NCBI RefSeq assembly: GCF_044466355.1
Contig: NZ_JBITMQ010000018.1
Span: 62,001-126,000 of the forward strand
Source of the DNA: Actinophytocola sp044466355
GTDB taxonomy: Bacteria > Actinomycetota > Actinomycetes > Mycobacteriales > Pseudonocardiaceae
Direction: 5' to 3'
DNA: 64,000 nucleotides
Made by a program: the position numbers and the translations under genes. The notes under the pieces are model-generated. The model ran no database searches, was not told where the DNA came from, and was given only the letters and a program-made list of their open reading frames with translations. Each line of letters starts with the position of its first letter. The stretch's first letter is position 1. Positions 1-8,116 of the stretch are shown here, piece after piece.

Positions 1-720
1 CTCGTCGTCGTCCTCTTCGTCCTCGTCGACGTCCGCGTCCTCAGCGTCCTCTTTGGACTCCTCGGCGACGTCGTCCGCGTCCTCAGCGTCCAGGGCGCTC
101 TCCGCCTCGGCCGACTCGGCCTGGAACGCCGCCAGCTCGTCGGTGGTCTCGTCGAGCGTCGCCTTGTCGACGTCCGGGACCACGACGACCTCGTCGATCG
201 CGTCCAGCACCTCGTCCCACCGCTCCGAGATGGTCTCCGCCAGGTCGGTCCAGAGCTTCTCGCCCTCGCGGCCGGTGAACGGGAACGTGCCCTGCTCGAG
301 CACCGCGAAGCCGGCCGCCGAGTTCAGCACCTCGTGCACCTCGTCCAGCTCGCACACGTCGGCGAGCGACCGGACGATCGAGACGATGTCGGCCAGCTCG
401 CCGATCGTCCACGCGTCCGGCTCCTCCGCCGCCAGCTCCGGCACACCGACGAGGTCGTAGGTGTGCGCCTCGTCCGGCAGCAGCTCCGGCACCGACAGCT
501 CGGGCACGACGTCCCACGCCGGGTGGTCGGCGAGGTCGTGCTCGTCGGCGGTGCGGACGAACGCGGCGAGGTGGGCGGCGTCCGGGAACGCGTACAGGTC
601 CTCCTCGTGGCCGAGGAAGGCCTCCCACTCCTCGCCGTCCTCCCGCCAGCGCGGCGCCCACAGTGTGACGACATCGCCCTGGGGCAGGCCGAGCTCGATC
701 GAGACGATGTCCTGGGACAT
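1..720 (-). CDS. Acidic hypothetical protein, C-terminus beyond window edge
   Basis: The reading frame starts at ATG 720 (MSQDIVSIELG) and stays open to base 1, so at least 240 residues are present and the C-terminus is missing. The N-terminal two thirds (about 1-190) look globular and rich in W, E, D and L. After about residue 200 it becomes a low-complexity acidic tail of Glu, Asp, Ala and Ser, which gives the GTC/CTC-rich look of the first 150 bases. From memory, relatives in Pseudonocardiaceae are sometimes labelled primosomal protein, but I see no helicase or nuclease motif, so I leave the function open. The next gene upstream on the strand ends at 799, 78 bp away. Confidence 0.75.
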   Translation of the reverse strand, partial: MSQDIVSIELGLPQGDVVTLWAPRWREDGEEWEAFLGHEEDLYAFPDAAHLAAFVRTADEHDLADHPAWDVVPELSVPELLPDEAHTYDLVGVPELAAEEPDAWTIGELADIVSIVRSLADVCELDEVHEVLNSAAGFAVLEQGTFPFTGREGEKLWTDLAETISERWDEVLDAIDEVVVVPDVDKATLDETTDELAAFQAESAEAESALDAEDADDVAEESKEDAEDADVDEDEEDDDE

Positions 721-798
721 TGCTGGACCTCCAGGTCAGGCAATCCGTGGGGCACTCAGAACGACGGGAAGCCTACGTGGTCGGGGAAACAAGGTGGA

Positions 799-1281
799 TC
801 ACCGGTCGGACCGTAGCGAGGATGGGTCGAACGAGTCGAGGTCATCGGACGAATCTTCCTCGGCGACCCGCTTGTCCCGCCGGGCCTGGAACTCCTCGGC
901 CGTGATGCCGCCGTCGCCGGAGCGTCGCGCCGGGGCCGCCCGGCCGGACAGCTGCTCCAGCGCGTAGGTCAGGTTGTCACCGAGCAGCAGCGCGACCTTG
1001 TTGTAGCCGGACTGGGTCGCGTCGTCCATCGCGACGGCGGCGACCTTCACGATCAGCCGCGCAAGCCCGTCGGCGCCGTAGCGGGCGGCTTCCTGCGCCA
1101 ACCACAACCGCTTCAGCCTGCCCCGGCCGTCGACCGTCACCTCGACGGTCCCGTTGCGGTCGTGAGCCGTGCCGGTGACCGTCGCCAGTATCTCGTCCAC
1201 TTTGGACAGGGCTTCCTGGCGGGCCCGGCCGTCCTCGATCATCTGCCGCGTGGTGCGGTTGACCGGCTCGCGTTCGATCAC
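799..1281 (-). CDS. YbaB/EbfC-family DNA-binding-like protein
   Basis: A 160-residue protein starting at GTG 1281. That start overlaps the stop of the upstream gene by four bases (GTGA), so translation is probably coupled. Residues 15-110 have the YbaB/EbfC pattern: an N-terminal helix, a short beta hairpin (TVEVTVDGRGRLKRL) and a long helix. The last 45 residues are a charged, disordered tail ending in an acidic/serine run. Actinomycetes often place two divergent YbaB-like genes next to WXG100 or ESX-type secretion genes, as here. Nucleoid binding is known for the canonical family. Whether this divergent member binds DNA is not shown. The coding sequence holds one of the recurring 13-base words (1195-1207). 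Confidence 0.72.
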   Translation of the reverse strand: MIEREPVNRTTRQMIEDGRARQEALSKVDEILATVTGTAHDRNGTVEVTVDGRGRLKRLWLAQEAARYGADGLARLIVKVAAVAMDDATQSGYNKVALLLGDNLTYALEQLSGRAAPARRSGDGGITAEEFQARRDKRVAEEDSSDDLDSFDPSSLRSDR

Positions 1282-1679
1282 CGACGGCCCCCGACGTGCT
1301 TGAGCGGGTCGTCGAAGTCGCCGTCCTCCTCGTCGTCCACCGGGACGTAACCCAGCGACTCCAGATGTTTCTCGCCGCGTTCGCCGAGCGCGGGCGCCAG
1401 CGTTTTGTACATGGTGCTGCCGGCACGGCGCGTTGCCCGGTCGGCGAGGGCGGTGATGTTGCGCGCCAACGTCTCCATGTCCCCCGACACGGCGGCGGGC
1501 GAGAGCTTCAGCCCGGTCAGCAGCCCGCCCGGCGCCACCTCGACCTCGATGCCACCGTCGGGCGAGGCGGCCTTGCCCGTGATCCGGCCGACGCGGGCGA
1601 CCTGCGCCCGCGCCCGCTCGTCGGCCTGCGCGACCTTGCGGTCCAACGCCGCCATCTCGTGGTCGATGTCGATCTCCAC
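1278..1679 (-). CDS. YbaB/EbfC-like protein, first gene of a YbaB pair
   Basis: A 133-residue protein. I chose GTG 1679 because an AGGAGG-type ribosome site ends about four bases before it. It begins with an amphipathic helix (residues 5-35, rich in Ala, Asp, Arg), followed by a beta-hairpin segment (IEVEVAPGGLLTGLKLS) and a second helix, the YbaB-like fold order. An acidic segment (DDEEDGDFDD) lies near the C-terminus. It overlaps the next gene by four bases. The 316-bp gap upstream holds repeat copy A, so this pair may be transcribed apart from the NlpC genes further upstream. Confidence 0.68.
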   Translation of the reverse strand: MEIDIDHEMAALDRKVAQADERARAQVARVGRITGKAASPDGGIEVEVAPGGLLTGLKLSPAAVSGDMETLARNITALADRATRRAGSTMYKTLAPALGERGEKHLESLGYVPVDDEEDGDFDDPLKHVGGRR

Positions 1680-1874
1680 GACCCCTCCTGATCCCCGGTA
1701 CGGCACAAGTGTGCCCGAAAGGTCCGACACGCGCGCCTGTCCGGCACAAGTCGTGGCCGCGAACCCGCCGATCGTGACCCCGGCCCACCTCCCGGACACT
1801 CCACCCGGCACCCGAGAACCGCCCGTACCCCACCGAATCCCACCGAAACGCGCCGAAACACGCCGCAAACGCCC

Positions 1875-1990
1875 CGTACCCAACCCCCACCCGATCCCGG
1901 GGGCCACCCGCCATGCCAGTCTACCGGTGCCCACCGACAGGGACCCCGTTGTCGATCTTGACTGTGGATAACCGGGTGGGCTGTGGACAA
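1875..1990 (-). repeat. Dispersed repeat copy A (paired DnaA-box-like 9-mers plus core)
   Basis: Read on the minus strand, two 9-mers, TTGTCCACA (1990-1982) and TTATCCACA (1971-1963), lie 19 bp apart. Exactly 47 bases after the second comes the conserved core beginning CTGGCATGGCGGG. The element starts six bases after the stop of the upstream gene. The other copies are at 9137, 16946, 46759 and 60332, with a partial one at 35295. The remaining 1680-1874 part of this gap is G+C-rich with no gene that I can support. Confidence 0.85.
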
Positions 1991-1995
1991 CTCGG

Positions 1996-2679
1996 TCAGT
2001 TCGGTGCGTGAACACCGCGTTCGGCCGCTGCTCGACGCAGCGCGCGGGTCAGTTCCTGCCACTGGCGTGCGCCGTGAGTCTTGCGGGCCGCGGTCGCGAT
2101 GAGGCAGGCCCACCAGTCGGCGCGATGCGCCTCCGGTTCGCGACGGGCGAACCACGCGGCCCGCTCGGCAGCCGTGAGCGTGAGGAGGTGCCTCGCATAC
2201 GAGGCGAAGCGCTTCTCCTGGCCCGGGAAGCTCCACCACGGCGAGCGGGGCGACATGCCGAACAGGCTCTCGACGGTCCGTGTTTCGCGGTGCGCGAGCA
2301 CCTCCACGTGTGCGACGGACGAGCCGTAGGCGACGTAGTCGTCGGCGGCGCGGGGCCACGCCTCGAGCGGGGCACCGCGTTCCGTGACCGCTTCGCGCAG
2401 GTCGTCGACGTCGACGCGAGCCGGGAAATCGCCGTAGCGCGCGACCAGAGCGGGCTCGATCCCGTCGGCCAACCACACCAACCGGTGCGCCTGCACGCCG
2501 AAGTGCTGGACCTTCCATTCGTCGCCGTCTCCGCGCCACCCGAACTCGATCAGCCCGAACGACGAGAGCGGTGGTTCGAACGACCCGCCCAGGACCGCGT
2601 GCACCTCGTCCGGGGCGCTCGTGTGGTCCAGGCCCAGCACCGTGCCCGTGAGCACGAAGTCGGTGAAGAAGGCCGTCAT
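1996..2679 (-). CDS. Hypothetical protein in a WXG/NlpC operon
   Basis: A 227-residue protein that I do not recognise. Its ATG at 2679 overlaps the stop of the NlpC/P60 gene (ATGA), so it belongs to that operon. There is no signal peptide or membrane segment. It is rich in Trp, and the C-terminal half is helical and Arg/Ala-rich. Similar cytosolic proteins of about 230 residues sit beside WXG100/NlpC genes in actinomycetes, so a chaperone or immunity role for the neighbouring secreted protein is possible. That is inference from position only. Confidence 0.7.
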   Translation of the reverse strand: MTAFFTDFVLTGTVLGLDHTSAPDEVHAVLGGSFEPPLSSFGLIEFGWRGDGDEWKVQHFGVQAHRLVWLADGIEPALVARYGDFPARVDVDDLREAVTERGAPLEAWPRAADDYVAYGSSVAHVEVLAHRETRTVESLFGMSPRSPWWSFPGQEKRFASYARHLLTLTAAERAAWFARREPEAHRADWWACLIATAARKTHGARQWQELTRALRRAAAERGVHAPN

Positions 2680-3761
2680 CCGGTCGGGCGGTAGAAGCCC
2701 ACGAACGGCATGCCCGCGTTGGTGGTGCGCAGTGGTCCGACCTGTACCGGGTCGCCGGCCTCAACGATCTGGCCGTTGCCGATGTACATGGCCACGTGGC
2801 CCTCCCAGCAGACCAGGTCGCCGGGGAGCAACTGGTCGGCCGACGGGACCTCGGCGCCGATGTCCTGTTCGCGGGACGTGCGCGGGATGTCCAGACCCCC
2901 CTCGCCGTACGCGTACTGGGTCAGGCCGCTGCAGTCGAGGCCGACGCCCGGGGCCGTGCCGCCCCACACGTACGGGACGCCGAGCTGGCCCAGTGCGGCA
3001 CGGACGGCCTTCGCCGCCGTCTCGTTCGGGGCCATGACCGTGCTGCCGTCCGGCAGGTTCACCGCGACGCCCGTGCCCGGCTGGGGTGGGATCGCGACCG
3101 GGAGCCGTTTCTTGGTGACGACACCGCCGCCGCCTCCGTCACCCCCACCGCCGCCGCCTCCCCCGCCGCCGCTGTTGTACGCGGCGGGCGGCGCGCTGTT
3201 CTCGGCGTTGGACGGCGTCGTGGCGCCGCCGCCGTTGAGGCGGTCGACCACGCCCGTCAGCTGCGTCATGACGGCTTCGAGGTTCGTGCTGCTCTCGCCG
3301 CTGACCTGGGCGCCGAGGCGGATCAGCTCGGAGATCTTGGCCTGCGCACCGGCATGGTCACCGGCCGCGCGCAGAGCCGAAGCGGCCGACAGCAGCTCGG
3401 CCGCCTTGTCCATGAAGTTGTCGATGAGCTGCTGGTTGGTGTTCTGGCCGACCTTGAGGATGCCCGCCGCGTCACGCACCGCGGACTGGACCTCGGCGCT
3501 GTACTCGCTGATGTCCTTGGACGCGGTGCTCATCGTGCGGGCGTCGGCGGCCTGGCGGTCGGCGGAGCCGCCGGTCCAGCCGTACTGCAGCGTCTGGACC
3601 TGCGAACCCGCGTCCGAGTCGTAGGTGTACAGCGCGTTCTGGACGTTTCCGTGCGCCTGGCCGACGCTGTCGATCGCGCCGTCGTCCGTCGCGAGCTGGC
3701 GTTGCGCGTCGGCGGCGGGCTGGACCAGCGGGGTGACGAGCGGGACGGTCGTGGGACTCAC
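2676..3761 (-). CDS. WXG-like / NlpC-P60 peptidase fusion, probable type VII export substrate
   Basis: A 361-residue protein starting at GTG 3761, overlapping the upstream stop (GTGA). Residues 1-170 are helical with no classical signal peptide and contain a WTG turn at 62-64, like a WXG100 helix-turn-helix. Residues 171-225 form a linker with a long run of glycines. Residues 240-361 are an NlpC/P60 cysteine peptidase domain with the nucleophile Cys277 in DCSGLTQ and His322 in GHVAMYIG. Such domains cut peptidoglycan stem peptides. A helical WXG head plus a cell-wall hydrolase suggests export by an ESX-type system and action on the wall. The secretion route is inference, because no ESX core gene is in the window. 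Confidence 0.82.
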   Translation of the reverse strand: MSPTTVPLVTPLVQPAADAQRQLATDDGAIDSVGQAHGNVQNALYTYDSDAGSQVQTLQYGWTGGSADRQAADARTMSTASKDISEYSAEVQSAVRDAAGILKVGQNTNQQLIDNFMDKAAELLSAASALRAAGDHAGAQAKISELIRLGAQVSGESSTNLEAVMTQLTGVVDRLNGGGATTPSNAENSAPPAAYNSGGGGGGGGGGDGGGGGVVTKKRLPVAIPPQPGTGVAVNLPDGSTVMAPNETAAKAVRAALGQLGVPYVWGGTAPGVGLDCSGLTQYAYGEGGLDIPRTSREQDIGAEVPSADQLLPGDLVCWEGHVAMYIGNGQIVEAGDPVQVGPLRTTNAGMPFVGFYRPTG

Positions 3762-4117
3762 GCGATCTCACCTGTCGCCCGTCGCATGCGCCGGCCCGAC
3801 TCGTCCTCGATGTCGACGTAGTTCGTCCACGTCTGGCCGACCGCGTCCGCCATGTCGGTGGTGTTGCCCGACAGCCGGTTGACCCGGTCGAGCTGGTTGC
3901 GCGTGGCGTTGCGGATCGCGTCGGAGAGCCCCACCTCGTTGCCCACCCGCGAGAACGCGTTGCCGTCCAGCGACGTGTGCGCACCCAGGTTGTTGCCCGT
4001 GGCCCGGTTCAGGTCGTCGGCCAGCGGCCGGTAGCCCCTCGCGAACGCGGCGAAGGCATCCTCGTCCGCGTCGTAACCAGGTGGCGGCGGTGGCAGCGGC
4101 TCGTCGTGGTTCGTCAT
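3758..4117 (-). CDS. Small WXG100/ESX-associated-like hypothetical protein
   Basis: A 119-residue protein. ATG 4117 is chosen because a strong AGGAGGGG ribosome site sits just upstream. It is the first gene of the leftward WXG/NlpC operon and overlaps the next gene by four bases. It has a Pro-rich N-terminus (PLPPPPPGYD) followed by predicted helices with a WTNY segment near residue 98. It has no signal peptide. Length and position suit an ESX-type partner or a secretion-associated protein, but I cannot place it in a named family. The 218 bp upstream is a divergent promoter region shared with the haloperoxidase homologue. Confidence 0.65.
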   Translation of the reverse strand: MTNHDEPLPPPPPGYDADEDAFAAFARGYRPLADDLNRATGNNLGAHTSLDGNAFSRVGNEVGLSDAIRNATRNQLDRVNRLSGNTTDMADAVGQTWTNYVDIEDESGRRMRRATGEIA

Positions 4118-4335
4118 CTGTCCCCTCCTGGCGGGTCTGACGCACACCAGCCCCCGGCGGCTCCCGTCCGAGGGAAAGAGTAGGTCACATCAACCCTTCC
4201 GCGCAGGTGAACGGGCAGCACGAACGTACCTACCGGCCGTAACGAACCGCCCGAAGGTTCCGACATTCGGGCTACTGGGGTGTCCTGGCTCGGGGGGCCG
4301 GGGCTGTTGTGTTCGTTCTGGGGAGGACAACCGAC

Positions 4336-5832
4336 ATGAGTGATCGTCGTGCTGACGCGCGCGAACAGCGCCTCCGGGCCGCACGGACCGAGTTCGCGAG
4401 GACGGTGCCCGAGCACCGCAACAACGGCGAGGAGGCCGACTACGCGCCCCTCGCCAACTACAGCAAAGGCCTGCCGCACAACGAGTTCGGCGAAGCGGAC
4501 CCGGCGGCCTACCGGCTGCTGCGGCGGGCCGTCGCGACCGGGCAGGAGGAGGACTACGAACGGATCCCGCTCGGCGGAGACCGCCTGCTCACCAATCCAC
4601 GCGCGGGGCTGAGCTTCGACCTCGAAGGCCCGGACCCGCAGGCGCTCACCTTGGCGCCCGCGCCGCGGATCGACCAGCCGAGGAACTCGGCCGAGATGGC
4701 CGAGCTGTACTGGATGGCGCTGTGCCGCGACGTGCCGTTCACCCGTTTCGACGACGACCCGCTGATCGCCGAGGCGGCCGGCGACCTGTCGACCGCCTAC
4801 ACGGACCTCCGCGCGCCCCGGCAGGGCAGCGAGGTCACGCCCGGCACGCTGTTCCGCGGCGACACCCGTGGTGACCTCGTCGGCCCGTACCTGTCGCAGT
4901 TCCTGCTGAAGGACGTGCCGTACGGCACGCTGCTCGTCAGGCAACTGCAGGACACGCCGAGGAAGCGGGACTTCCTCACCGACTTCACCGAGTGGCTGAA
5001 GGTGCAGAACGGCGCGGACCGCAAGCCGACGCGGAACCGCAAGGAGCGCAGGTACATCCAGACGCCCCGCGACATGGCGCACTACGTGCACTTCGACGCG
5101 CTCTACCAGGCCTACCTGAACTCGTGCCTGATCCTGTTCGGGATGGACGCGCCGCTCGACGCGGGCAACCCGTACAACTTCTCGGCGAACCAGGCCGGGT
5201 TCGGCACGTTCGGCCCGCCGCACCTGCTGTCGCTGGTCACCGAGGTCGCCTCCCGGGCGCTCAAGGCCGTGTGGTTCCAGAAGTGGAACGTCCACCGCAG
5301 GCTGCGGCCCGAGGAGTTCGGCGGCAGGGTGCACACGCACCTGGCGGGCAGGCGCGACTACCCCATGATCGACCAGGAGATCCTCGACTCGCGGGCCGTC
5401 AAGTCGGTCCACGAGCGGCACGGCTCGTTCCTGCTGCCGCAGGCGTTCCCGGAGGGCAGCCCGACGCACCCCGCGTACGGGGCGGGCCACGCCACGGTCG
5501 CGGGTGCGTGCGTGACCGTGCTCAAGGCGTGGTTCGACGAGTCGACCCCGCTCACGGACCCGGTGGTGCCGGACGAATCCGGCACCACACTCGTGCCGTA
5601 CAAGGGCCCGGACTCCGAACAGCTGACCGTCGGCGGCGAACTGAACAAGGTCGCCGCGAACATCGCCATCGGCCGGAGCCTGGCCGGTGTGCACTGGCGC
5701 TCGGACTACTCCGAGTCGGTCCGGCTCGGTGAGGAGATCGCGATCGGCATTCTCCGCGAGCTCAGGTGCACCAGCCACGAACGGTTCTCGTTCACGCTGA
5801 GCCGGTTCGACGGCACCGCCATCACCATCTAG
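4336..5832 (+). CDS. Vanadium-dependent haloperoxidase homologue (algal bromoperoxidase type)
   Basis: A 498-residue protein. ATG 4336 has a GGGGAGGA site about eight bases upstream. The PAP2/vanadium haloperoxidase signature is present in order: Lys316 in KWNVHRRLRP, His385 in YGAGHATVAG, and Arg447 and His453 in GRSLAGVHWRSD. Family members hold vanadate and oxidise halide with peroxide, or act as acid phosphatases. The first motif resembles the algal bromoperoxidase type. The usual PSGH core is replaced by GAGH, keeping the axial-side histidine but losing the serine. There is no signal peptide. Its stop shares CTAG (5829-5832) with the stop of the convergent aldehyde dehydrogenase gene. 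Confidence 0.85.
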   Translation: MSDRRADAREQRLRAARTEFARTVPEHRNNGEEADYAPLANYSKGLPHNEFGEADPAAYRLLRRAVATGQEEDYERIPLGGDRLLTNPRAGLSFDLEGPDPQALTLAPAPRIDQPRNSAEMAELYWMALCRDVPFTRFDDDPLIAEAAGDLSTAYTDLRAPRQGSEVTPGTLFRGDTRGDLVGPYLSQFLLKDVPYGTLLVRQLQDTPRKRDFLTDFTEWLKVQNGADRKPTRNRKERRYIQTPRDMAHYVHFDALYQAYLNSCLILFGMDAPLDAGNPYNFSANQAGFGTFGPPHLLSLVTEVASRALKAVWFQKWNVHRRLRPEEFGGRVHTHLAGRRDYPMIDQEILDSRAVKSVHERHGSFLLPQAFPEGSPTHPAYGAGHATVAGACVTVLKAWFDESTPLTDPVVPDESGTTLVPYKGPDSEQLTVGGELNKVAANIAIGRSLAGVHWRSDYSESVRLGEEIAIGILRELRCTSHERFSFTLSRFDGTAITI

Positions 5833-6695
5833 ACGCCCATCGGGTGCCAGACGGTCTTGGTCTCGAGGAACGCGCGCAGCCGGGCGATGTCCGGCTGCGC
5901 GCTCCAGTCGGGCTCGGTCGCCTTGGCACGCAGCACCCGCTTCACCGTGTCGGCGGCGGTCGCCTCCAGCTCGGTCCGCATCGACTCGGGCGCGCCGGTG
6001 AGGTCGAGCGCGTTGACGTCGGCGTGCGAGGCGAGCCACGGCGCCAGCTCCGCGGTCCGGCCCGTGACGATGTTGACGACCCCGCCCGGCACGTCGGAGG
6101 TGGCGAGCACCTCGGACAGGGTGATCGCGGGTAACGGCCGGTCCTGCGAGGCGACCACGACCGCGGTGTTGCCGGTGGCGATCACCGGCGCGACCACGCT
6201 CACGAGCCCGAGCAACGACGACGCCTGCGGCGCGAGCACGCCGACGACGCCGGTCGGCTCCGGCACGGAGAACGAGAAGTACGGCCCGGCGACGGGGTTC
6301 GACGCGCCGAGCACGGTCGCGATCTTGTCGGTCCAGCCCGCGTACCAGACCCACCTGTCGATCGCGGCGTCCACAATGGACTGCGCCTTCTTGCCGTTGA
6401 CGCCCTCGCCCGCGCCGGCCTCCGCGATGAACTGCTCGCGCCGCCCCTCCAGCAGCTCGGCCACCCGGTACAGGACCTGGCCCCGGTTGTACGCGGTGGC
6501 CTTCGCCCAGCCGCCGAACGCCTTGCGCGCGGCGACGACCGCCTCGCGGACGTCCTTGCGGGAGCCCTGCGCCGCGTTGGCGAGGAAGGCGCCCTTGCTG
6601 TCCCGCACCGGGTAGGAGCGGCCCGACTCGGAACGCGGGAACGCGCCGCCGATGTAGAGCTTGTACGTCTTCGCGACGGAGAGACGGTCAGACAT
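5829..6695 (-). CDS. Truncated aldehyde dehydrogenase-like protein lacking the catalytic half
   Basis: A 288-residue protein starting at ATG 6695, eight bases inside the end of the full-length dehydrogenase gene, so the two are coupled. Residues 10-215 align with the NAD-binding half of aldehyde dehydrogenases (VPEPTGVVGVLAPQ, GNTAVVVASQD). The region that should carry the Glu and the GxxCxxxxR cysteine is absent: the protein goes from the Rossmann part to a short helical tail. Full-length family members have about 480-500 residues. The frame is clean, so this looks like a maintained pseudoenzyme or partner subunit rather than a decaying gene. That is inference. Confidence 0.78.
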   Translation of the reverse strand: MSDRLSVAKTYKLYIGGAFPRSESGRSYPVRDSKGAFLANAAQGSRKDVREAVVAARKAFGGWAKATAYNRGQVLYRVAELLEGRREQFIAEAGAGEGVNGKKAQSIVDAAIDRWVWYAGWTDKIATVLGASNPVAGPYFSFSVPEPTGVVGVLAPQASSLLGLVSVVAPVIATGNTAVVVASQDRPLPAITLSEVLATSDVPGGVVNIVTGRTAELAPWLASHADVNALDLTGAPESMRTELEATAADTVKRVLRAKATEPDWSAQPDIARLRAFLETKTVWHPMGV

Positions 6696-8115
6696 CGAGG
6701 TATGCCTCCAGTCCCGTGCGACCGCCCTCGCGGCCGAACCCGGACTCCTGGTAGCCGCCGAACGGCGCGGTCGGGTCGAAGCGGTTGAACGTGTTGGCCC
6801 ACACCACACCGGCGCGAAGCTTGTTCGCCATCCAGAGGATGCGCGAGCCCTTGTCCGTCCAGATGCCCGCGGACAGGCCGTAGGGGGTGTTGTTGGCCTT
6901 GGCGACGGCCTCGTCGGGCGTGCGGAACGTGAGCACCGACAGCACCGGCCCGAAGATCTCCTCACGGGCGATGCGCATGGCCTGGCTGACGCCGGAGAAC
7001 ACCGTCGGCGCGAAGAAGAAACCCTTGTCCGGCAACGGACACGGGCTCACCCACTTCTCGGCGCCCTCCTCCTCGCCGGACTCGACCAGCGACGTGATCC
7101 TGGTGAGCTGGTCGCGCGAGTTGATGGCGCCCACGTCGGTGTTCTTGTCGAGCGGGTCGCCGATCCGCAGCGTCGAGATCCGCGCGTGCAGCTTCTCGAG
7201 CAGTTCGTCGGCGACGGACTCCTGCACCAGCAGCCGGGAACCCGCGCAGCAGACGTGGCCCTGGTTGAAGAAGATGCCGTTGACGATCCCCTCGACGGCC
7301 TGGTCGAGCGGCGCGTCGTCGAACACCACGTTGGCGGCCTTGCCACCCAGCTCCAACGTGAGCTTCTTGCCCTTGCCCGCGAGCGAACGCTGGATGAGCT
7401 TGCCGACATCGGTGGAGCCGGTGAACGCGACCTTGTCGACGCCCGCGTGGCTGACCACCTCGGCGCCGACGTCACCGGCGCCGGGCAGGATGTTGACCAC
7501 GCCCGGCGGGAGCTCCGCCTGCTGGACGATCTCGGCGAGCACGAGCGCCGTCAGCGGGGTGGTCTCCGCAGGCTTGAGCACGACCGTGTTACCGCAGGCC
7601 AGCGCGGGCGCGATCTTCCACGCGGCCATCAGCAGCGGGAAGTTCCACGGGATGACCTGGCCCGCGACGCCCAGCGGCTTCGGGTCCGGCCCCAGGCCCG
7701 CGTACTCGAGCTTGTCGGCCCAGCCCGCGTGGTAGAAGAAGTGCGCGGACGCGGTCGGCACGTCGACGTCCCGCGACTCCCTGATCGGCTTGCCGTTGTC
7801 GAGGCTCTCCAGGACGGCCAGCTCACGCGCGCGTTCGGCGATCATGCGGGCGATCCGGTAGATGTACTTGGCGCGCTCGGCGCCCGGCATCTTGCCCCAC
7901 ACCCGGTCGTAGGCGCGGCGTGCGGCCTTGACGGCGCGGTCGACGTCGTTCTTGTCGGCCGTGCTGACCTCGGCCAGGACCTCCTCGGTGGCCGGGTTGA
8001 GCGTCTTCAGCGGCTCACCGGCGCCGTCGACGAACTCGCCGTCGACGAACATCCGGTAGCTGGGCTTGAGGTTCGCGATGTCCCTGTTCTCGGGAGCGGG
8101 GGCGTATTCCCACAT
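6688..8115 (-). CDS. Aldehyde dehydrogenase, full length
   Basis: A 475-residue NAD(P)-dependent aldehyde dehydrogenase. It has the PWNFPLLMA segment, the LELGGK glutamate motif and the catalytic Cys in NQGHVCCAGSR, and a normal C-terminal GFGREGG region. ATG 8115 lies one base after the deoC stop, and its 3' end overlaps the truncated dehydrogenase gene. DeoC releases acetaldehyde from deoxyribose 5-phosphate, so oxidising acetaldehyde to acetate is the likely job. The substrate is inferred from position. The three genes form one leftward operon. Confidence 0.9.
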   Translation of the reverse strand: MWEYAPAPENRDIANLKPSYRMFVDGEFVDGAGEPLKTLNPATEEVLAEVSTADKNDVDRAVKAARRAYDRVWGKMPGAERAKYIYRIARMIAERARELAVLESLDNGKPIRESRDVDVPTASAHFFYHAGWADKLEYAGLGPDPKPLGVAGQVIPWNFPLLMAAWKIAPALACGNTVVLKPAETTPLTALVLAEIVQQAELPPGVVNILPGAGDVGAEVVSHAGVDKVAFTGSTDVGKLIQRSLAGKGKKLTLELGGKAANVVFDDAPLDQAVEGIVNGIFFNQGHVCCAGSRLLVQESVADELLEKLHARISTLRIGDPLDKNTDVGAINSRDQLTRITSLVESGEEEGAEKWVSPCPLPDKGFFFAPTVFSGVSQAMRIAREEIFGPVLSVLTFRTPDEAVAKANNTPYGLSAGIWTDKGSRILWMANKLRAGVVWANTFNRFDPTAPFGGYQESGFGREGGRTGLEAYLDV

Positions 8116-8116
8116 G

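Noticed and set aside
3120..3180. Simple-sequence repeat at the CCGCC-rich stretch
   Set aside because: It is the coding sequence of the poly-glycine linker of the NlpC/P60 protein, not an independent repeat.
4114..6354. A 746-codon minus-strand open frame opposite the haloperoxidase gene
   Set aside because: It crosses a divergent promoter and runs antisense to a gene with clear vanadium-site motifs. Its translation is Arg-rich low complexity.
6688..6695. Frameshift joining the two aldehyde dehydrogenase genes
   Set aside because: Joining frames does not restore a normal enzyme. The first gene is already complete with its C-terminus, and the second starts again at an N-terminal domain.
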